DNA of 64,000 nucleotides from positions 2,480,001-2,544,000 of the forward strand of contig NZ_CP100404.1 in assembly GCF_024218775.1 (NCBI RefSeq), given 5' to 3'. Origin of the DNA: Haloarcula marina (GTDB lineage Archaea; Halobacteriota; Halobacteria; Halobacteriales; Haloarculaceae). A program made the translations under genes and the position numbers. This document shows positions 1 through 6,875 of this stretch, one piece after another; position 1 is the stretch's first letter; each line of letters begins with the position of its first letter. The notes under the pieces were generated by a model. It saw only the letters and a program-made list of their open reading frames with translations, searched no databases and was not told the DNA's origin.

Positions 1-675
1 ACCGGCAGCCCCGAACTCCTCGGTGACCTCGTGGTCGAACACGAGGAGATGGACGTGATTCCGTCGAGCATCGACATGCTCCAAGCGGAACACGAACTGA
101 CCATCGCGGACCTCATCGCCCGCGTCCGCACCGGCGGCCCCGCCGTCGACCCGGCGACCCTCTCGCAGTTCGCTATCAACGTCACGCCCGAGATGGTCCG
201 AGGCGACCACGCGCTGGACACGCTGGACCGCGCCTTGCAGACGGTGTCTGGGTACGACTACGTCATCATCGACTCGCCGCCGTTCTACGGGAAACTGACC
301 GACACGGGCGTCTTCGCCGCCGGACACATCCTCATCCCGGCGCTCGCGGAGGCTACCTCCGAGCGAGCCATCGAACTCCTGATGGACCAGATGGCCGCGA
401 TGGAACACCAGACCGGGACCAGCGTCGAGACGCTGGGCGTGGTCGCCAACCGCATCGAGACCACCTCCGAGGACGAGATGATGCTGGAGTGGTTCAACGC
501 CGCGTTCCCGGACAGTCCCGTCTGGGAGGTCCGCAAGCGGGTGGCCCTCCAGCGTGCGTACACCCAGGGGAACTCTCTCTTTGGACACGACGAGGCCTGT
601 GACATGGCCGACGTGTTCGCAGACATCGCCGCGACGTTCGACGAGCAGTTCGGCTACAACGAGGTAACAGCATGA
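1..675 (+). CDS. ParA/Soj-like ATPase, 3' part
   Basis: The reading frame is open from the first base of the window, so the N-terminus with the Walker A motif lies outside. The visible 224 residues hold the C-terminal half of a ParA/MinD-type P-loop ATPase. The segment YDYVIIDSPP is the typical A'/Walker B strand, followed by helices with the usual ParA spacing (ILIPALAEATSERAIELL). Family members bind ATP and DNA or a partner to position plasmids, chromosomes or protein arrays. The stop codon overlaps the start of the downstream cheW-like gene (ATGA, 672-675), so the two are probably cotranslated. Pairing with CheW suggests a role in placing chemosensory arrays rather than chromosome segregation, but that is inference. 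Confidence 0.85.
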   Translation, partial: TGSPELLGDLVVEHEEMDVIPSSIDMLQAEHELTIADLIARVRTGGPAVDPATLSQFAINVTPEMVRGDHALDTLDRALQTVSGYDYVIIDSPPFYGKLTDTGVFAAGHILIPALAEATSERAIELLMDQMAAMEHQTGTSVETLGVVANRIETTSEDEMMLEWFNAAFPDSPVWEVRKRVALQRAYTQGNSLFGHDEACDMADVFADIAATFDEQFGYNEVTA

Positions 676-1679
676 GCGACGACGACCGTATGGACCGAGC
701 AGAGCGCATCCGCAACATGCGCGCGGGGAACAGAGGCGACGACGGCGCGGACGAGGCGGACGCCGAGTCCGCGGACGACTCGTCGACAGACGCGCCGGAA
801 CCGGCCGAGTCGGCCGACGACGCGGTGGCCGACGCCGACGCCGAATCCACGGACGACGCGGACGAGACGGTGACCGACGACGCCGCGACAGGCGTAGACG
901 CGGAGGCGGCGAGCGTCGAGACGGCCGCCGACGAGGCGTCCGAACAGGCCGCCAAGACGGCGGCGGCATCCACCGGCGACGGCGACGACGACAGCGCGGC
1001 CGACGCCACCGCGGCGGCGGAACGCGCGGCCGCCGCGGCCGCACAGATTACCGACGACAGCGACCCCGCTGGCGTCACGACACAGCGGGACGTTTCCGCG
1101 ACGGCGTCGCCGATGCAAGGCCCGAGCGGCGTCGAACTCCCGGACCAGCAACTGCTGGAGGAGGCGATGGCGACGAGCAACGCCGCCCGGTCACAGGGCG
1201 CGACCCGCGCCGCCGCCGTCGGCGAGGAGTCGACCCAGAAAGAGGAACTCGTCCGCGTCTTGGAGTTCTCGCTCGGCGACGAGTACTACTGTCTGGACAT
1301 CGAGTACGTCGAGGAAATCGTCAAGCGCGAGACCGTCACGCGCGTTCCGAACACCCCGGACTACGTCGACGGCGTCGTCGACCTCCGCGGACAGATTACG
1401 ACCATCCTCGAACCGAAGGAGATGATGGATATCGACGAGGCGGGCGACCAGAGCCTCATCGTCGTCTTCGACCCCGAGATGTTCGAAGAGCAGGGCGCTG
1501 TCGGGTGGGTCGTCGACGAGGTCCGACAGGTCGTCCCCGTGGCCGAGTCCGAGGTGAACGACCCGCCGGTCGACGCTGAGTACATCAACGGCGTCGTCGA
1601 CCGCGAGGACCACGACCAGTTCGTCATCTGGGTCGAACCCGACGACGCCTTGGCGGCCGCCACCGCCGAGGACGACTGA
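672..1679 (+). CDS. CheW-domain protein with long acidic N-terminus
   Basis: This 335-residue protein ends in a CheW domain (about residues 190-325), recognised by LVRVLEFSLGDEYYCLDIEY, VPNTPDYVDGVVDLRGQI and the closing NGVVDREDHDQFVIWV. CheW scaffolds couple the kinase CheA to chemoreceptors. The first 190 or so residues are low-complexity Asp, Ala, Glu, Thr and Ser with no fold that I recognise, whereas ordinary CheW proteins are about 140-170 residues. The start overlaps the stop of the ParA-like gene by 4 bp. It may be a scaffold that links the array to ParA; another possibility is simply a halophilic extension that improves solubility. Confidence 0.88.
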   Translation: MSDDDRMDRAERIRNMRAGNRGDDGADEADAESADDSSTDAPEPAESADDAVADADAESTDDADETVTDDAATGVDAEAASVETAADEASEQAAKTAAASTGDGDDDSAADATAAAERAAAAAAQITDDSDPAGVTTQRDVSATASPMQGPSGVELPDQQLLEEAMATSNAARSQGATRAAAVGEESTQKEELVRVLEFSLGDEYYCLDIEYVEEIVKRETVTRVPNTPDYVDGVVDLRGQITTILEPKEMMDIDEAGDQSLIVVFDPEMFEEQGAVGWVVDEVRQVVPVAESEVNDPPVDAEYINGVVDREDHDQFVIWVEPDDALAAATAEDD

Positions 1680-2882
1680 CTACTCTTCTTCCGATTCGGA
1701 AACGTCGACGATGTCGTCGGGCACGGCATCGATGGCGTCTCTCTCCGCGATATCCAACTCCTCTCGGACGAGGTCCGTCGCGTTCCGAATCGCACCGACG
1801 CTTCCGAGGTAGCCCGCGCCGACGGTGGTCTTCAGCGCCAGCGCCGGACGACCGGTGAGGACGGTCGGTCCGACCTTCGCGACGGCGTCGTCGCCGACCG
1901 AGACGAGCCACCCCGGTACTTCGAACCGGTAGCGGGTGAGGCGAGGTTCGAATCCGCCGTCGTCGTCGCGCAGATGTGCGACCAGCGTCCCGACGTTGTC
2001 GGCCGCGACGCGGGCCGCTCGAATGGCCGCCGAGGCGCTGGCGGGGACGGCCTCGCCGTCGCTGTCGACCACGCGGGCGGCGTCGCCGACGGCGAACGTC
2101 GCGTCGCCGAGTCGGAGGTCCGCGCGGACGACCGGACGCTCGTCGCGCAGCGCTTCGGGTCCCTGTATCCCGCCGGTCCAGACGAACTGGTCGTAGCTTA
2201 GTTCCTCGCCGGAGACGAGCGATATCGCGTCGCCGTCGGCCGAGGTGACAGCAGTTCCAGTGCGGACGGTGACGCCCGCATCGAGGAGCGAGTCGTGAAC
2301 GGCCCGCTGGAACGACTCGGGGAACGTCGGCGCGACGACCGCTTCCTGTTCGAGCAGACAGACCGCCACGTCCACGCCCTCCTCCTCGGCCAAGGCGGCC
2401 AATTCGCCAGCGACTTGCACGCCGGAGAGGCCCGCGCCGCCGACGACGACCCGGTCGCCGTCGTCCAGTTCGAGGAAGTCGTCGCGAATCTCGCGGGCGT
2501 GCGAGAGGCGTTTCAGCGGCGTCGCGTGTTCGCGCACGCCGCCGAGGTCGTAGTAGGCCGTCTCCGCGCCGAGACACACCGCGCCCACGTCGTACGAGAG
2601 CGTCTCCTCGCCGTCGTCTGTGGCGAGCGTCGCGGCCCCGGCGTCGGCGTCGACGGCCGTGACCTCAGCCTGCCGTACCTCGCAGTCCAGCACCTCGCGC
2701 AGGTCGACGGTGATGTCGTCGGCCAGCGAGGGTCGCCGGACCACCCGGTGGAGTTCGTGTTGCACGAGGTGGTCCCGTTGCTCGTCGACGACGACCAGTT
2801 CCACGTCGGCGGGCAGTGTCCGTTCGAGCCTTCGAGCGAGTGTCAGTCCGGCGTATCCGGCACCGAGGACGGCGACGCGCAT
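1680..2882 (-). CDS. FAD-dependent NAD(P)H dehydrogenase (NDH-2-like)
   Basis: A 400-residue flavoprotein of the pyridine nucleotide-disulfide oxidoreductase family. The N-terminus MRVAVLGAGYAGLTLARRLE carries the FAD-binding GxGxxG Rossmann motif. A second dinucleotide motif, VVVGGAGLSGVQVAGELA, sits near residue 155, and FAVGDAARV is the C-terminal FAD motif. This arrangement fits type II NADH:quinone dehydrogenases or sulfide:quinone-like oxidoreductases, which oxidise NADH at the membrane without pumping protons. No redox-active CxxC pair is obvious, which argues against a disulfide reductase. The stop lies next to the cheW-like stop on the other strand. A TATA-like element (2905-2914) sits about 25 bp ahead of the ATG. 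Confidence 0.85.
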   Translation of the reverse strand: MRVAVLGAGYAGLTLARRLERTLPADVELVVVDEQRDHLVQHELHRVVRRPSLADDITVDLREVLDCEVRQAEVTAVDADAGAATLATDDGEETLSYDVGAVCLGAETAYYDLGGVREHATPLKRLSHAREIRDDFLELDDGDRVVVGGAGLSGVQVAGELAALAEEEGVDVAVCLLEQEAVVAPTFPESFQRAVHDSLLDAGVTVRTGTAVTSADGDAISLVSGEELSYDQFVWTGGIQGPEALRDERPVVRADLRLGDATFAVGDAARVVDSDGEAVPASASAAIRAARVAADNVGTLVAHLRDDDGGFEPRLTRYRFEVPGWLVSVGDDAVAKVGPTVLTGRPALALKTTVGAGYLGSVGAIRNATDLVREELDIAERDAIDAVPDDIVDVSESEEE

Positions 2883-2904
2883 GGGGTCGAGTTAGGGTCG
2901 ACGG

Positions 2905-2914
2905 CGGTTTAACC
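2905..2914 (-). promoter_or_regulatory. TATA-like element of the NDH-2-like gene
   Basis: GGGTTAAACC read on the minus strand lies 23-32 bp before the ATG at 2882. That is the spacing expected for a nearly leaderless haloarchaeal transcript. Confidence 0.5.
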
Positions 2915-2942
2915 CTGTGCCAACGGGGTCGGTCGTCCCGTC

Positions 2943-3350
2943 TTATACGCGTTCTAGCGCGGCCTCCGGAACCGGTCGGACGAGACCGTAGAGAACCCGG
3001 TATCCGAGGGAACCGACGTAGAGGCCGAAAATCGCGTCGAAGTACCACCGCACGAGCGACCGCTCGACGACGATCGGCAGGGCCGCGACAGCGGCAGTGA
3101 GCATGATGCCGGCGACGAGCAACAGCGGGTGGTCGTCGGCGTAGTCACGGACCGCGTACACCCGGTCCGGCAACGCCTCGTGTTCGAAGCGGTGTTGAAG
3201 TGCGGCGATGGCGAGACCCACCGAAGCGATGAGGAGGGCGTCTATCGCTCCCGGGAGTTCGGGCCGTAGACTCACGAAGAAGGCCAGTCCGCTGAGTCCG
3301 ACGCCGAAGTGGAGCACGAGGAGGCGGCGCGCGCGGTCCATCGTCCGCAT
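2943..3350 (-). CDS. Small membrane protein, function unknown
   Basis: About 135 residues with four hydrophobic stretches (for example LHFGVGLSGLAFFVSL, ALLIASVGLAIAALQ, LLLVAGIMLTAAVAALPIVV and AIFGLYVGSLGYRVLYGLV), so an integral membrane protein. The frame stays open upstream to a TTG at 3368. I chose the ATG at 3350 because a TATA-like AAATATC lies just before it; the ATG at 3341 is also possible. I recognise no catalytic motif. It is followed after a short gap by mvaD on the same strand as seen from the right, without sign of functional linkage. Confidence 0.6.
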   Translation of the reverse strand: MRTMDRARRLLVLHFGVGLSGLAFFVSLRPELPGAIDALLIASVGLAIAALQHRFEHEALPDRVYAVRDYADDHPLLLVAGIMLTAAVAALPIVVERSLVRWYFDAIFGLYVGSLGYRVLYGLVRPVPEAALERV

Positions 3351-3389
3351 CTCTCTCGGAGTCGTCAAAGATATTTCGCGGCCGTCGGG

Positions 3390-4361
3390 TCAGAACAGCG
3401 CGGCGTCCTCGTCTAAGACCTGTGCGGGGCCGCCGACCTCCCAGACGCGGGTGTCGACGCCGCAGTCGTTCACTGCCGCCTCGACCCGGTCGACGTATTC
3501 CTCGGTGGTGTTGACGTAGACGCTCGCGCCGGTGTCGACCGAGAAGTACACCGGGACGCCCTCATCGCGCAGTTCACGGACGGCGTTGAAAATCTCGATG
3601 GTGCGCGGTTGCCAGTACACCCACCCGGCGGGGCCGGTCATCGTCGTCGCGGCGAGCGACAGCGAATCGTGCTCTGCGAGTTCGAACGCGCGGCCGAAAT
3701 CGGCGTCGTACAGCGCGTCGCGCATGTCCGAAATCTGGCCGTGGATGTGGGCCATCCGCGCCTCGAACATGTGACTGTCGGCGGCCTCGGCGTGGGCGGC
3801 CTCCGTCTCCTTGTACGAGGGCACCATCCCGGCGACGATGCGCAGGTCGTCTTCGAGGTCGGTCTCGATGCGTTCGCTCCGGCAGTCCTTGTCGTTCATC
3901 CCGGTCCGGAGGTGCGAGAACGCCCCAGTGACCGCGCGGGCCGCCGAGGAGGACCCACGACGGGCGACCGTCGAGATTTCGGGCCGAGTCATGTCCAGTC
4001 CGGCGGCCTCGACCAGCGCCATCGCGGCGGCGGCGAAACCCGACGAGGAAGACCCGAAGCCGATGTTGGTCGGGAAGTTGTTGGTCGACTCGAAGCGGAC
4101 GCCGTGGTCGATACCCGCGAGGTCGCGGACGTGGTCGACGACGGCGTCGATGCGCTCGGCCCCGCGGCCCTCGACTGCCTCGCCGTCGATGACGTACACG
4201 TCTTCGTCGCGGTCCGGGTCGAACTCGGCGGTCGTCTTCGAGTGACTCGGGGCCGTACAGACGGAGATGCTGTCGTGGTACGGGAGGCGGAGTTCCTCGT
4301 CGCGCATCCCGTGGTACTTGACCAAGCCCTGAATCGGGTGGGCCTTCGCGGTCGCTTTCAT
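3390..4361 (-). CDS. mvaD: Phosphomevalonate decarboxylase (MvaD family)
   Basis: A 323-residue GHMP-superfamily protein. The signature FPTNIGFGSSSSGFAAAA (about residues 95-112) is the ATP-binding GHMP motif as it appears in diphosphomevalonate decarboxylases, and the N-terminal AKAHPIQGLVKYHG strand fits the same family. In Haloferax volcanii the orthologous family member was shown to act on phosphomevalonate and to give isopentenyl phosphate, which isopentenyl phosphate kinase then converts to IPP for archaeal lipids. By homology this gene probably does the same rather than using diphosphomevalonate. A TATA-like TAATAG lies 30-37 bp before the ATG. Substrate choice cannot be read from the sequence with certainty. 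Confidence 0.88.
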   Translation of the reverse strand: MKATAKAHPIQGLVKYHGMRDEELRLPYHDSISVCTAPSHSKTTAEFDPDRDEDVYVIDGEAVEGRGAERIDAVVDHVRDLAGIDHGVRFESTNNFPTNIGFGSSSSGFAAAAMALVEAAGLDMTRPEISTVARRGSSSAARAVTGAFSHLRTGMNDKDCRSERIETDLEDDLRIVAGMVPSYKETEAAHAEAADSHMFEARMAHIHGQISDMRDALYDADFGRAFELAEHDSLSLAATTMTGPAGWVYWQPRTIEIFNAVRELRDEGVPVYFSVDTGASVYVNTTEEYVDRVEAAVNDCGVDTRVWEVGGPAQVLDEDAALF

Positions 4362-4424
4362 ACCTCACCCTTCCGGGCCGGTCACTTCCCTATTACGAAC
4401 CCGCGGCGGCGGCCGCGGACGACC

Positions 4425-4604
4425 TCAGGCGTCCTCGCTTTCGGCCGCTGGCGCGTTCGATTTCACCCCCTCGATGCCCTGTTTGGCCGTCGCTTGGCTC
4501 GCGTACCCCTCGCCGCTGGCGGCGACGATGTTCCCGTTCGCGTGGCGCAGTCGCCACCGCCAGTCGTCGGCCTCGTCGCGGGACAGTTCGCCAGTGGCAC
4601 TCAC
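4425..4604 (-). CDS. Small HVO_2922/YegP-type protein
   Basis: A 59-residue protein starting with GTG at 4604. It contains DDWRWRLRHANGNIVAASGE followed by GYASQATAKQGIEGVKSNAP, the single-unit YegP/DUF1508 fold known from small haloarchaeal proteins such as HVO_2922. The repeat unit forms a compact beta-beta-alpha domain of unknown function. The gene is easily missed because of its length and GTG start. The Gly/Asp-poor tail AAESEDA is disordered. It stands alone between mvaD and the cobalamin adenosyltransferase gene, all on the minus strand. A confident biochemical role cannot be given. Confidence 0.75.
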   Translation of the reverse strand: MSATGELSRDEADDWRWRLRHANGNIVAASGEGYASQATAKQGIEGVKSNAPAAESEDA

Positions 4605-4656
4605 AACCGTGTCAAACGGCAGTGACGTGCGAGAATATCTGGGGCTGCAGGCGGTG

Positions 4657-5193
4657 TCAGTAGTGCGGACTCTCCTCGCGGACGCCCTCCCGCTTGTTGA
4701 CGAGTCGCGCCAGCGTGAACAGGGCGTCCGAGAGGCGATTGAGGTAGACGATGGCCGTCTCGTTCACCCCGGCCTCCTCTGCGGCCAGGGAGACGGCGCG
4801 GCGTTCGGCCCGGCGACACACCGCGCGGGCGTGGTGGAGTTTCGCGCCCGGTTCGGACCCCGAGGGCAGGATGAACGATTCGAGGGGGTCCAGTTCGCCG
4901 TCGGCCTCGTCGATGACGGCCTCGATTTCGTCGACGTGTCCCTCGTCGATTTGCGGGTCGTCCTCGTCGGGTTGGGGGTTGGCGAAGTCCGCCTGCACGA
5001 TGTGGAGATGGTTCTGGACCTCGCGGAGGTGCTCGTCGATGTCGTCGTACCCGGTGGGACGGACGACGCCGACGAGGGCGTTTACCTCGTCGACGGTGCC
5101 GTACGCCTCGATGCGCCGGGAGTCTTTCGCGACCCGGTCCATCGTCCGCAGGTCGGTCTGCCCCTGGTCGCCGCGGCCGGTGTAGATGGTCAT
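4657..5193 (-). CDS. ATP:cob(I)alamin adenosyltransferase (PduO type)
   Basis: A 178-residue protein starting MTIYTGRGDQGQTDL, the typical N-terminal ATP-binding segment TxxGDxGxT of PduO-type adenosyltransferases. Further family motifs are YGTVDEVNALVG, FILPSGSEPGAKLHHARAVC with RRAERR, and the late LNRLSDALFTLAR. The enzyme transfers the adenosyl group of ATP to cob(I)alamin to make coenzyme B12. The frame continues nine residues upstream to a GTG/ATG-type start at 5220, but the ATG at 5193 matches the conserved N-terminus and has a TATA-like TTATTTG (5217-5226) at the right distance. No other cobalamin genes are near. Confidence 0.92.
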   Translation of the reverse strand: MTIYTGRGDQGQTDLRTMDRVAKDSRRIEAYGTVDEVNALVGVVRPTGYDDIDEHLREVQNHLHIVQADFANPQPDEDDPQIDEGHVDEIEAVIDEADGELDPLESFILPSGSEPGAKLHHARAVCRRAERRAVSLAAEEAGVNETAIVYLNRLSDALFTLARLVNKREGVREESPHY

Positions 5194-5243
5194 ATCCGAC
5201 AGTGAGCGTGCCACGGTCAAATAACCGCGGGCGGCGCGGTGAC

Positions 5244-5912
5244 TCAGAGCCGACGGCGAACCTCGGAGAGCGCCGCCGGAGAGAGGTCCAACTGTGCGAG
5301 TAACTCGCGGCGTTCCTGTTCGTCTCCGTGGCCCGCGACGAAGCCGTTGAGTCGCGCGGCGGCCGTCGAGTCGACGAACGCCGGACCGTACAGCGACTGG
5401 AGTTCGTCGCCGACCACCGGCGTCGACTGGAGTTCGTACTTCTGGTGATACTCCTCGGCGAGCGTGAACGACGCGAGCGGTTCGATAGCCGTCTGGACCG
5501 ACTTCCCGGTTCGCTCTTCAAGTGCCGCCTTCGACGCGACGGCGGCCTCGCGTTGGGCGTCGTCGTGTGCGAGGACGACGCCGCGGTACTGGCGTTTGTG
5601 CGGCGTCGTAAACGGACTGTGGTTCGCCCAGAACACGTCCAGTAAGTCCTCGTAGGCGAGTTCCTCGGGGTCGTACTCGACCTGTACGACCTCGGTGTGG
5701 TCGCCCAGCGAGTAGTAACTGGGGTCGGGGTCGGTCCCGCCAGCGTATCCGACGCGGGTCCGAACGACCCCCGGTATCGCCCCGAAGCGGGCGTCGGGTC
5801 CCCAGAAACACCCCATGCCGAACGTGGCCGTCGCCGTCTCCGCCGGACCGGGGGCCGCCGCGTCCAGGGAGAGCGCCGTCAGTCCCGTCGCGTCGGCGTC
5901 AGAGCGTGCCAT
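5244..5912 (-). CDS. msrA: Peptide methionine-S-sulfoxide reductase MsrA
   Basis: A 222-residue MsrA. The catalytic motif GCFWG is at about residues 34-38 with Cys35 as the nucleophile, followed by GVVRTRVGYAGG, DHTEVVQVEYDP and the conserved YRGVVL and FTLAEEYHQKY segments. It reduces methionine-S-sulfoxide in oxidised proteins. About 30 residues precede the catalytic motif, longer than in minimal MsrA, and are Ala/Pro rich. The frame is open much further upstream, but that part is the antisense of the small zinc protein gene, so the ATG at 5912 is preferred. MsrB is not adjacent. Confidence 0.93.
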   Translation of the reverse strand: MARSDADATGLTALSLDAAAPGPAETATATFGMGCFWGPDARFGAIPGVVRTRVGYAGGTDPDPSYYSLGDHTEVVQVEYDPEELAYEDLLDVFWANHSPFTTPHKRQYRGVVLAHDDAQREAAVASKAALEERTGKSVQTAIEPLASFTLAEEYHQKYELQSTPVVGDELQSLYGPAFVDSTAAARLNGFVAGHGDEQERRELLAQLDLSPAALSEVRRRL

Positions 5913-6017
5913 ACACGCTATTGGTTCCGGCGGGGCTTGCGTGTTTGGCTCTCCGCTCGGCCGGGCGAACTGCCCGAAACCGGGACCTTCAATTGCACCG
6001 ACCCAGAAACGGGGTGT

Positions 6018-6188
6018 ATGAGCCTCGAACTTGAGCACTACTGCCCGGAGTGCGAGGAGTACCGGAACTTCTGGAAAGTCGCCAGCACCACGATGCACCT
6101 CGGGACGAAGGTCAAGTGGCACTGCCCCGAGTGTGACTACGGGTTCGTCCGCATCAACGGCGAAGTCGACACCGGCCAGACCGCATAG
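6018..6188 (+). CDS. Small two-CxxC zinc-ribbon protein
   Basis: A 56-residue protein, MSLELEHYCPECEEYRNF and so on. Two CPEC motifs, at residues 9-12 and 39-42, form a likely four-cysteine zinc site separated by a beta hairpin (WKVASTTMHLGTKVKW). Such one-knuckle-pair microproteins are abundant in haloarchaea and mostly uncharacterised; some affect biofilm, swarming or stress phenotypes in Haloferax. It is divergent from msrA, so a shared control region (5913-6017) is possible. The function of this copy is unknown. Confidence 0.8.
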   Translation: MSLELEHYCPECEEYRNFWKVASTTMHLGTKVKWHCPECDYGFVRINGEVDTGQTA

Positions 6189-6225
6189 ACGCCTCAATAG
6201 CCGTATAGAGAGTTCTTAGCAGTCG

Positions 6226-6233
6226 TTTTATTC
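6226..6233 (+). promoter_or_regulatory. TATA box before the 68-residue ORF
   Basis: TTTTATTC lies 29-36 bp upstream of the ATG at 6262, and only 5-12 bp before a GTG at 6238. It therefore decides the start in favour of 6262. Confidence 0.6.
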
Positions 6234-6261
6234 TCGGGTGGAGACCCATCAGATAGACCCG

Positions 6262-6468
6262 ATGAGTCTCCATCCCGACTGGGTTGCCGACGACACCTGC
6301 GACGGACCCGCGCGCCGAGACATCGACCTGTCGGCGACGGTCGTTCGATACACGGACCGCCCCGACCGATGCACCGTCTACCCGCCCGGGTCGTCCGGCG
6401 TCGCACGGATGTCGACGTGGATAAGCGCCGACGCCGACGCGTTTCTCGACATCGAGACGATGCGATGA
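6262..6468 (+). CDS. Small conserved haloarchaeal protein (DUF7511-like)
   Basis: Sixty-eight residues with the segment VVRYTDRPDRCTVYPPG followed by RMSTWISADADAFLDIETMR. I associate this pattern (RCTIYPP and MSTWxSAD) with a family of short haloarchaeal proteins of unknown function, recalled as DUF7511. No catalytic or metal site is evident, and the single Cys lies in the conserved RCT. It is followed 38 bp later by the receiver-domain gene on the same strand, which has its own TATA-like element, so the two are probably separate transcripts. Confidence 0.7.
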   Translation: MSLHPDWVADDTCDGPARRDIDLSATVVRYTDRPDRCTVYPPGSSGVARMSTWISADADAFLDIETMR

Positions 6469-6475
6469 CAGTGCG

Positions 6476-6482
6476 TTTTTTA
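6476..6482 (+). promoter_or_regulatory. TATA-like element of the receiver gene
   Basis: TTTTTTA lies 25-31 bp before the ATG at 6507, consistent with a leaderless transcript that starts at or near that ATG. Confidence 0.5.
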
Positions 6483-6506
6483 CCGTTCGAAAGCGAATCG
6501 GTGGTG

Positions 6507-6875
6507 ATGAGTATCGAGGTGTTACTAGTCGACGAGGACCGCGACGTGCTCGAAATCGTCGGGACGTTCCTCGGGCAGGAAGACGACCTCGAAGTGACGA
6601 GCGAGACGGACCCGGAGACCGCCCTCGAAATGGCGCTCACGGGGGAGTACGACGCCGTCGTCAGCGACTACAAGATGCCGCGACTCGACGGCGTGGAACT
6701 CTGTACGGCGATTCGGGACCGCGGTCACTCGTTCCCCTTCTTGCTGTTCAGCGCTCGCGACCCCGACGACGTCGAACCCGCGGCCGCCGAGGCGGGCGTG
6801 ACCGAATTCGTCCAGAAAGGAACGGGAACCGAGCAGTACGGCGTTCTCGCCGACCGAATCCGGGACGCGGCTTAA
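6507..6875 (+). CDS. Stand-alone response regulator receiver protein
   Basis: A 122-residue CheY-like receiver domain with no output domain. The acidic pocket is in LLVDEDRDV (Asp9 to Asp11), the phosphoacceptor is Asp54 in VVSDYKMPRLDG, Ser82 lies in FLLFSARD, and the conserved Lys is Lys104 in FVQKG. The protein should take phosphate from a histidine kinase and act through protein contacts. The very large kinase gene lies on the opposite strand and their stop codons overlap (TTAA, 6872-6875), making that kinase an obvious candidate partner, although convergent orientation is not proof. An upstream frame extension to 6369 is ignored because the ATG at 6507 has a good TATA box. Confidence 0.92.
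   Translation: MSIEVLLVDEDRDVLEIVGTFLGQEDDLEVTSETDPETALEMALTGEYDAVVSDYKMPRLDGVELCTAIRDRGHSFPFLLFSARDPDDVEPAAAEAGVTEFVQKGTGTEQYGVLADRIRDAA

Noticed and set aside
1624-2577. Long Arg-rich open frame on the minus strand
   Set aside because: It is a shadow of the NDH-2-like gene in another frame; the protein is mostly Arg, Gly and Pro, typical of GC-rich antisense or frame-shifted reading.
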